From the NCBI GenBank assembly GCA_014529385.2, contig CM043951.1, forward strand, positions 112,660,969 through 112,695,468: 34,500 nucleotides of DNA. The letters are read 5' to 3'. The notes beneath the pieces were generated by a model. It was not told the origin of the DNA. It saw only the letters and a program-made list of their open reading frames with translations, and made no database searches. Shown one piece after another: positions 23,161 to 31,754 of the stretch (position 1 is its first letter; every line of letters begins with the position of its first letter). A program made the position numbers and the translations under genes. The stretch is from Adiantum capillus-veneris. Taxonomy: Eukaryota; Streptophyta; Polypodiopsida; Polypodiales; Pteridaceae.

Positions 23161-23430
23161 GCTAGCATGGATAAGTGCACCTTGAAACCAACCTTCCTAT
23201 GAGGCAATAGAGCATATGCTACATATTTTATGTATGCCCCATGCCTCAAATTAAGAAGTTATAGATTAGAAGTGGACCTTGCTTAAATGTCACATGCAAT
23301 AAATTAAGGAAAAATAGCCAAGTGGATTGTATTCCTCAATGGATCCTTGCTTTCACAAGTTGTGAACCTTGAGTCACTTTTACATTAACTTGGACAAGTG
23401 GTGGACCTAGAAACCAAGCTCTCCATGTTG
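23161..23430 (+). repeat. Degenerate plus-oriented monomers at the right end of the block
   Basis: After about 23160 the remnants switch to plus orientation (GGATAAGTGCACCTTGAAACC near 23168; CTTGGACAAGTGGTGGACCT at about 23390). This mirrors the flip at about 19848. Confidence 0.65.
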
Positions 23431-26400
23431 AGATAAGTTGTAGGTAGGACATTAGAACATAGACAACGATAATGGATGCAATATACTCCTCTCCTAATAA
23501 TCCAATTGATTGAAACCATGATATTTTAGTTGTTTTCATTGTGTATTGTATGTGCATAAAGTGGAATGAGACCTTAAGAAAACTCAAATTTTTGACAAAA
23601 TCTCTATATTTTATACATGATATATTGAAAGTTGTCCAACCTGGGAATTGGGATTTTCCCACTTTACCTAATATGGTCTTTATGTTTCTTTTGGAATAGA
23701 TGTGAGGATCAAGGCTTAGTTGGGAGGATAAATGAATAACTAAGCCTCTTGTGACCATGCAAGAGGCTTGATTATTCACTCAATGCTATGTTTGGACATA
23801 GTTGGATTAGTTACCTATAAATGATAACTATGCCTCGCGTAACCATAGCCTAATCATCCTTTTATACTTCATTGTAATTGGGAAAATCTCCCTCTTGACT
23901 CTAACTAGCATAAAAGGTCTAATACAAGGACACCCTCACAAAGAGTTCTATTGGTGGCCCTTAAATTAAACAAGTTGTCTAGCGAAAGAGGACCAGTAAT
24001 GTCCCAAGGGCTACGCAGTCTTGCTGAGGGAAAAGTGAATATGAACATTTGATCTAGAGATCAAGTCCAACTGGGGTGATGTCCTGCTATTTGGCTCATA
24101 TTGTATTGATTTCCACCCTTGTTTTTGTTAGATGCAATTTTTATTTTTTCATCGCTTGGTGTTTGCTCGTGTTAAGATTTCATCGCTTGGTGTTTGCATT
24201 CATCTACTCATGTTAAGATTTTTCAAGCATGTAGATCGCATGCAACACTTTTGATAACACCTCTACGTGCCCATTTGTATGCACCACATTGTTCAAATGA
24301 TGCTAATCCACTTAGGTGGCCTCCTATCAGTCCTTTTACCCCAAACATTCTCATTTTCTTTTTGATCAAATTTTCTCCTTCACCACCTTTCCTTTCGTCT
24401 TCAGGTCAAACTGCAAATGGAGGATCCTAATCAGCTCAAGGCTAAGTTGAGATACACTTTTTCCAAGCAATCAGCATTGAACAAGCATGTCCCACTATCC
24501 AAAATTCATATAGGGAAGGATTGTGGACACTACGGTCCATTTGGTCTTTCATGAAGACCCCACCATGGGATCTATGGCCATGAGCTATCCGTACGCATCT
24601 TGAGGGAATGTGATGTTAAAAAAAAAAACCTGAGTGGTGCATACCCCCCATATTGAAACGTTGGTGTACATTGTGGAAGCCTAATGCCTTAATTGCTGCA
24701 CATGTGGATTTTGATGTCCCTAAAGTGCATATATTAACATATAAAGTGAACTTGGACAAGAAAGAATAAACTAGGACCAAAAAGATAAACTCGGACACGA
24801 TCGATAAAATTTGATGACCAATTTTGTCTCATAGCTCTTACCTGCAGGTGTTCATCATTGATCCCATGATGGGATGTTTATTAATGACCACATGGGCTTT
24901 TGTGATGAGGGGCCAAGATGGAAAACAATGGTCCATAGTCGGTAGTGACATGAGCAAGCATTGTATAGCATTCACTAGTAAGAATGAGTTCAAAAGACAT
25001 CCCATCACATGAGGAATTGGTTATTTGTGTGCGCAACTATGTGTGTGTATGTGGTGTTTGGGAACAATGTGTTTTAATAAACAATTCAAAAAATGCCGGC
25101 TCAAAGGAAGATAAAAAGGAAAAATCCCACTTAGATTTTGAGGAAAATAGTGTCAAATTGGTTAAAACTAGTGTTAGTTTCCAAAATTTTCTTTGAAAAT
25201 TCATAAAAGAAATTGTGTCTTGGTGCCAAAATGATTTTTCTCGAACATTGTGCGTGTCTGTGTTTTTTTTTTGGGGGGAGGGGGGGGTGCTTTTTGACAA
25301 GGTTCTTGTGTAGCCTAATTATCTTTGGAAGAATGAAAAGAGTAAGCAAAGAGGGAAAGGGTGCTCCGACCCCACACATAGGAAATAATCATAATATAAG
25401 CCTTGATATGATTGATGTGACTCGGATCGCTTCACACATACCATGCTCTCCTTGCATAACATTCACACTCCTTGCACTTTCATGCATGTGTTCTGTGCTC
25501 ATTCTGCCCAACGCTATTCATACTCTCCTACCTAAGCACACTATTTGTGCACCAAGATATGGCTCTCTTAAGCCTTTCTACTGCACCTTTCAAGACTCTA
25601 CCTTTCTTCCGTAACGATGCCACGTCATGTTATCGATTCAAGTTCCCGTGTTGGCTGGGGCACAAAGTGCTGCGAACAATGCATCTTCTTGCCAATATTT
25701 TCAACTAGTGCAAGCGGATGCATGTACTACATGACGCCTCTCCCGTTATATGCTTGTCATTACTCTCTCTGTCTCTTTCCCTTCTATTGGGCAATACTAC
25801 TACAATATAGCTGAGTTGAGTTGTTATAAGGAGGCTATAAGTGGATATTCAAAGCAACCCCATCGTGATTGATTCTTGCTTTGACATGGCTTGCTTTGAT
25901 AAGTTTTATTCTTGCTTTAACTTAAGGTTGTGCTTTTCAAATGCATGCAAGAATGTGGTATTCAAGTAACCAAACATGGTATAATGTCAATTTGCATGGT
26001 GTAATGTAGATTTATGCTATGGCATATGCGGTCAATGTTGCAAAAAAACATATTTTGGAAACTTTTCATCTACCTCTACAGACATCTGCAAGAAATCTTC
26101 AAGATCATTGTTGCAAACTAGATGTTGTCCATCTAAGGAAATGTACATGCACTAAATTGCAAGGTAGTGATGCTTGCACTTGATCTTTAGTTTGACAAAG
26201 CTCCTACGATAACTATTTGCACCAAAGATAAATTTAGATACTATTCACAGTGCGACATAATATTTTCCAAAAAAAGACCAAAAGGATAACTTTTGACTTT
26301 CATTGTAAGCTAGAAGTAAAACGTTGATTGTGTCCATATTGATAGATTGAAACCAATCAATGACATCGATCAAAGAGGTAACCTCCAAGGTGAGCACAAA

Positions 26401-26547
26401 TGATAGCTATGCATCTAAACAAAGTGACACAATATATAGTAGAAGCAACAAGAAACGAGGTGCCTCATATTATTTTGGAATATGTGTACATATCTAGTGA
26501 CACAAGAAACAAAGTGACTCACAATACTTTCAAGTTTTTCTAAGCAA

Positions 26548-26551
<4 letters not shown>
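23431..26551. other. Long stretch without a recognised gene; two weak exon-like segments
   Basis: No family is recognised. A 17-bp sequence (CATCGCTTGGTGTTTGC) is repeated at about 24150 and 24181. Two short segments look like possible exons. At about 24405-24550, after TTCGTCTTCAG, MEDPNQLKAKLRYTF is open for about 45 codons. At about 24848-24973, CTTACCTGCAG opens a segment reading VFIIDPMMGCLLMTTWAF, with GTAAGA at the end. A G-rich run lies at about 25272-25288. The other ORFs here are not convincing. Confidence 0.3.

Positions 26552-26597
<46 letters not shown>
26552..26597 (+). repeat. (CT)n microsatellite
   Basis: About 23 uninterrupted CT dinucleotides. Confidence 0.98.
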
Positions 26598-26599
<2 letters not shown>

Positions 26600-26689
26600 G
26601 TTACATAGATGTAGATTGGGCAAGCTTGCATTTCTTTGTGTGATCTACTAGTGGAAATTGCTTCCTCATTAATGGTTGTCTTATTTCTT

Positions 26690-27165
26690 AGACAGGAAGA
26701 AGCAATGTTGTCTTACAATTTCTACAATCAATTCTGAATATGTTGGAGCATCACTTGCAGCTCGTGAGTTGACCTTGCTTTGAAAAATTATGGTTGATAT
26801 TGGTCATTCTCCTCTATCTAGAACACCCTTGTGATGTGATAATTAGAGTGCTATTAGTCTTGTAACAGACTATGTTCAACATAGCAAGTCAAAGAATATT
26901 ATTGTGCATCTATAATAACATAGGAGCATTGTACACGTGTCGACATCTGCAAGTTGAAGGCATAAGTCCAAAATTAAGACAAGATTAAGCTCACATGATA
27001 AAGAGGGCAAGAGAAAGAGAAAGAGAGGCCACCAAAGGCATCCGGACGTACTAATTGTCATTATATATGAAGTACGCAAAAAGAACTATCATGATTGAAC
27101 ACTATCCAAGTGACTAGATGATTGCAGATATTCTTACCAAAGAACTCATTGAGTCATGCTTCATC
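26690..27165 (+). mobile_element. Decayed Ty1/copia retrotransposon, RNase H region
   Basis: With frameshifts and stops, translation gives the copia RNase H C-terminal pattern: STINSEYVGASLAARELTLL, then KIMVDIGHSPLSRTPL, CDN (stop) SAISLVTDYVQHSKSKNIIV, and later IEHYPSD followed by MIADILTKEL near 27110-27150. Copia elements have the signature ST-x-SEY, CDN-x-SAI, QHSKSKHI and ADIFTK in this order. Several in-frame stops show that it is dead. Matching LTRs were not identified; G-rich runs at about 27344-27357 and 27450-27469 could be polypurine tracts. Confidence 0.75.
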
Positions 27166-28724
27166 CTATGGCTCTCAGAGCTTTGTCCATACTCTTTTTG
27201 GATTAGTGTCTCTCCTATTATGGTATCTTTGTACATATGACATTGTAATCATATAGGTACCATGTACTTTGCACACTCCACATTTGTCCATTGTGACCCC
27301 GGGGGATTCACCATGGAAAACTTACTACGCCACATAAGTGCATGGGAGGGGGGGGTCTTACAAGTTACATAATCGTATAAGTTAGGGACAGGCCCCCAAT
27401 AATTTATCTCCCATGCTTAAAAATAGGAAAGAAGGGGGTATCATATTTATGGGGGCGGGGGGGGGGGAGGCTTGCCCAACGATTGGTCAGCGGTGTGCAC
27501 TAGAACTCGGGTGAATTTTGGGGAAGTTTTTTATCAGGTCACACATAAAATTTGGCATCAAGCTGATCATAGATAAGGGTTGATTTGGAATAGGTCAAGA
27601 GTTGATTTACACTAACTTTGGATGGGTCAAAACTGGACAAGTAGCCAGAGTGCAGGGTGATCAGACACATAGTTTGAAATTCAAACTAAGACACATTGAG
27701 AGTACATCTACTTATCAACAAAATTGGTTCCTTAGTACGTTGCTAGTCACTATGCTACACATGCTTTGACTACTTTTACTCAGTTAGTTCACGTGAGACC
27801 TAAATTTTATATAGAAGATAGGGGTATGATAGGTTTCTTAATTGATTGTTACATAAGCGTAGAAAGGGGGGTCATATTCCCTAATATGAGTCGTATATAA
27901 GGGTTTTATCAAAGTTGTCCGCTTGTAGGTGGTGTTCCATTTTGTATATAGAGTGAATCCCCCGGGATTGTGACCTCTTGGCCACTTGAATATTTGTACA
28001 TAGATACACAATGCACTTTCACATCATTATTGATTGTTCATATTTTCAGATTTGTAAAGGGGATTGCGTTTTTCCCTTGTACTCTCCAAGGGTTTTTTCA
28101 TCCAAAGCTAGAGACCTCTGTTTTGATGTTCATGCCAAGGCCTACTATGCCAAAGATATATATGGTAGCAAGTATGGGGTATTATGGAAAAGGACATGAT
28201 GGAAAACTGAAAACTTTACTCTCAAGCTAGGGAGTGGAAATAACTTGAGGTACATGACAAATTTATTGCCCCTAGGTGATCTAGCTTGAGACTTGGGGAC
28301 ACAAAAAAGTGAATAGAGCAACGGAGACTCTCGACTAAAAAGAGATAAAAATGTATCTTCATAACTCTATAGATTACTAGTGACCTTGGCTATCTAAAGC
28401 AAGAAGCATCTTATTGAACCCGAAAGATCAATAACAAAAGACCACGTTGTTCGACCTTTCAGGATTGCAATAACAAAAGTTCAAAAGGAATAGACAAGCT
28501 GGCTATCTAGTTTCATTTCAATGGGATTGAAAGATTGCTAACTAGGAGAGTGGTAGAAGTGCTAGATAGATTTTGTCAGCCTGCTTGTGAGCCAAAGCTT
28601 GAGCAGAAATCTTGGTAGCGGCATAAGAGTAGAATCTTCCTTACACTATAAACCAAGGAGCTTTACCCTACTTTAATGGTTTTTATGAAGTGGTTCTCCC
28701 CATTAATAAGAAATGGCGAAAGAA
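27166..28724. other. No gene recognised; inverted 14-bp match and one exon-like segment
   Basis: CCCCGGGGGATTCAC at 27297-27311 is matched in reverse complement by GTGAATCCCCCGGG at 27953-27966, about 670 bp apart. At about 28051-28199, after CATATTTTCAG, an open segment reads ICKGDCVFPLYSPRVFSSKA and continues to a TGA. I cannot assign it. Confidence 0.3.
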
Positions 28725-28830
28725 ATGGCCTGAATCAAGATCGGTGTACAATGGCTGCATGAGATTAAGATATTTCTATGGAAGTTACTATGGGGGGCCT
28801 ACATAATGGCATAAAGGTGCTATCTAGAGA
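28725..28830 (+). mobile_element. Possible LINE reverse-transcriptase C-terminal (zf-RVT-like) fragment
   Basis: The frame reads WLHEIKIFLWKLLWGAYIMA, then a stop and RCYLEIF. This resembles the K-I-x-x-F-x-W-x-L-L segment that follows the RT domain in plant non-LTR elements. It is short and broken, and no clear Cys/His finger follows. Confidence 0.35.
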
Positions 28831-29526
28831 TATTTGTCAAGATTCAAAATGGCTAGTGAGAAGCTCCCTCACTCACACAAGGAGTGTCAAATAGTATGTG
28901 GCCTTGTAGGGAAGTTATGCAAATGGGTTAAAAATACATAGAAGATAGGGTTTTTCAATGAAGATATTTTCTTGGTAGGGAAGGTGATGAAAAGCCAAGC
29001 TCGCTACTTATCTGTACGCAAACTATGCAATTGTGTCACTTTAAGAGAATATGGAAGGTTAGGAGCTATCTACTTTTCAAGAATGTCCTCTCATAATATA
29101 GATTCATTGAGATCCTACAAGAAAGTAGGGAATAGACTACTACCATTGGTAAATGGAAGAACGTTGAAGAGTGGTTTTGGGAAATTGGTGTTGTGATGGC
29201 TGATCTGCACTAATGATTGTAACGGTTGTGGTATATCTTTGTTCAAGGCTTTGTAGCTTGTTTGGTGTGTGTGATTCCTGAAGGTTTGACATAATCTTGA
29301 AATTACTTTTTAATTTTATTGTTGAGTAATATACTTCCCACTCACAATTGTGGTTTTGGCGGAAAAAAGGTGACATTACAGACTCTTGCAAAGATAGAAG
29401 CTTCTTTGCATTTATTTCTTGTATTTACCATTCTCATTCCTTGATTTATCTAGAGTCCACACTAAGCTATCTTACTTGAACCTATTACCTAGAAAGCATA
29501 GCAATCCTTTGCACACATAGTTGTGA

Positions 29527-29562
<36 letters not shown>

Positions 29563-30155
29563 TCGTTTATTGCTTAGTAGATAGGAACATAGTATTTCAT
29601 CCATACGATGTCATAAAGTTTACAGTGTGTCATGGAATGCACTAGGCCACTGTGAGGAAAAAAGGGCCCTAGGTATGGATTGGGAAAGGGACTATGATCC
29701 CACATGGAATGTAATGTCTGGCAAGAGGGAAATTTCATCTTAGTTTAGTGCCCAATCATCACCTATAATGCTTCATACTTAAGCCCCGTTGTGATGCCAT
29801 GAGGGTTCATAGCCCCTCCCCCGAGCCCTACTTCTTATGGACCTTGCCCCCACACTACTTCCCCCGTGGGAATAGTTCATGTCCTCAAAAAATAAAGTGG
29901 AAAAGTTAGTTCTTAATTACATGAATTTTCTTGCAAGTGGAAACTTCATTAGTTATATCTTTCCACTTAAAAACTTCATAAATATTGTAAAAGCATATTC
30001 TCCAAAAATATCCATGTCGATGGAGGAGATGAAACATGTAATAGTAAATCAAACAACACGTACCATAAAAAAATCATAAGTGAAATGCCTTGCTGCACTT
30101 GGTAAAATAACCTAAGATAAAGGGCATTACCGTTACATAATCCATCACAAGGATG
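28831..30155. other. No gene recognised; (CT)n at 29527-29563
   Basis: A 74-codon ORF at 28972-29196 has no recognisable features. A CT microsatellite, interrupted once, lies at 29527-29563. C/G-rich runs at about 29810-29875 (CCCCTCCCCCGAGCCC, TTCCCCCGTGGG) may belong to the gypsy remnant that follows on the minus strand. Confidence 0.4.
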
Positions 30156-30600
30156 CTATGCTTTCTTATACTTCGTAGGTAGAATCTTAATTATCAATTT
30201 CAAATTTTCCATGAGAGCACCAACAAGTTTTCCTCTTAACCATGGACCAAGGTAAAAAATGATAACCATAGAAGCTCCAAACTTGCAACACATCTGTTCA
30301 CACAAAAAAGAGTCCACTCTTACTACTATTACAACCCTTGCTTCCACCCATTTTTTCATATAGTTTAGGACCACAAGGATATACCTTTTTCAATTAATGT
30401 TCCTTGGCATGAGACCTACAATATCCACTTCCCATTTTGCAAATGGATCAAAAGACGTTTCCTCTAAATCTCAGCCCAAATTTTCAAATTTGCAAACACT
30501 TTGCATTCATGCAATGACGTGCATTAGAAGAAGAATCTCTTTTCATGGAGAGCCAACAAACCCTGCTCTAAAAATATATAAGACAAACTGGTCCTTGCCC
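30156..30600 (-). mobile_element. Decayed Ty3/gypsy integrase, minus strand
   Basis: Reading the minus strand from about 30470 to 30156, translation gives DPFAKWEVDIVGLMPR, then RYILVVLNYMKKWVEARVV, FLCEQMCCKFGASMVI, LRGKLVGALMENLKLIIKIL and PTKYKKA. This follows the gypsy integrase core: P-F-x-x-W-x-x-D-x-x-G, Y-x-L-V-x-x-D-x-x-(T/S)-K-W-x-E-A, R-F-G-x-P and S-T-P-Y-H-P-Q-A. The first catalytic Asp is present. The Asp of the SDQG-type motif and the later Glu are not clearly kept, and frame breaks occur near 30375. Sequence to about 30600 may hold the damaged zinc-binding N-terminus. Confidence 0.75.
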
Positions 30601-30969
30601 GGATGACCTTCTTATGTACATTCTTTAAATCAAACCTTTTCAGTCATCTATTTTCACTCACTTTGCAATAAACTCCTTACTCCTTGATTCATGTTTAGGA
30701 CTTGAGAAGAACATGTTTGTAAATTATAAAAATGGTTCACTTAGAGTATAAGTGTATGTACTTTTGGAAATATCCCACATTATAGTAGATTGGAAGTGGA
30801 TGAATGGACAAACTGATTCCTACACAAGGTCCGGGGTGCTACTAGTCATTTATGCTTTTTATGTTATGGTACACATTAATCCATGAGTGCTTGTTTTACT
30901 TAAATCATGGAGCATTTAAATATTCTCTTTTGTCATTATCTTGTGTCTCTACGTACTCTATTTCACCCT

Positions 30970-30973
<4 letters not shown>

Positions 30974-31044
<71 letters not shown>
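30974..31044 (+). repeat. (CT)n microsatellite
   Basis: About 35 CT dinucleotides. Three overlapping Leu/Ser-rich ORFs across it are artefacts of the repeat. Confidence 0.98.
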
Positions 31045-31046
<2 letters not shown>

Positions 31047-31310
31047 TGCCATGCAGTGTACATGTTTTATTCACCCTTTACCTTGTTATTTGTTTAAAGT
31101 ACATTTTCATTCATACAACCCATTCAGAAGTAGCACTAGCCGCTAAGTTCCGTTGCCTGCAGTTTAGCTCATGGCCTAAACTCCATGCTAGGCTTGAAGT
31201 GCTGAGAATTCCTCCCCTATGCAAATGCTTGCACAACTTTGATGTATATTGAAGTTGTACAAAATTTTATATTGTATAATTTTTTGTATAGAACCCTAGG
31301 GAGGGTAACT
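31045..31310 (+). other. Probable LTR body (5' end undefined)
   Basis: AT-rich stretch before an LTR-like terminus; no ORF is convincing. The 5' TG end of the LTR could not be placed. Confidence 0.35.
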
Positions 31311-31328
31311 CTCACTTGGTATCAAAGC
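31311..31328 (+). mobile_element. LTR 3' end and initiator-tRNA-Met-like primer-binding site
   Basis: CTCA ends at 31314, a normal CA terminus. After two bases comes TGGTATCAAAGC at 31317-31328, one base off the common plant PBS TGGTATCAGAGC. No gag or pol reading frame follows; the next coding region is the transposase-like gene. Confidence 0.6.
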
Positions 31329-31754
31329 CTAATGTTATACGGATAACCTAAAGCTTGATACTGGTTAGGCTAGTCATGCATCATGCATACATTTAAGTGG
31401 AAGCACTGTAGGGTGGATTGAAAAAAATTGTTCCACACATAGGTTTCTAGAACAAAAACTACATTTTTTGGGAGAGCATTTTATGAAAAAAATGGGTCAA
31501 TTTTTTTTTATGAGTGGGTAAATGACCAAGGAATGTGGTAGTCTACCTATTATGCATTAGGAAATTTCGGAGGTCATTTGGAGGGCCTTCTAAGAAAATG
31601 TATTTTTTGCACTCTCTCTCTAGAAAAAATGGCAAATAAAAGAGCTGGGTCTTTCATAGTAAAACTTCAAAAAGTGTACTTTAAGTAGATTCCTTACTCT
31701 TCTGAACATTCGTTCGTAGTGATTGAGGGATAATCCTCTTTTCAGTTGCATTGA

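Noticed and set aside
23336-23779. 147-codon minus-strand ORF
   Set aside because: Part overlaps minisatellite remnants (GPPLVQ). The rest has no recognisable domain, splice context or composition typical of a protein.
25213-25814. Overlapping ORFs near 25.2-25.8 kb
   Set aside because: They overlap in several frames, contain a G-rich run and low-complexity sequence, and have no motif.
30852-31252. Leu/Ser-rich ORFs over the CT tract
   Set aside because: Low-complexity translation of (CT)n in three frames.
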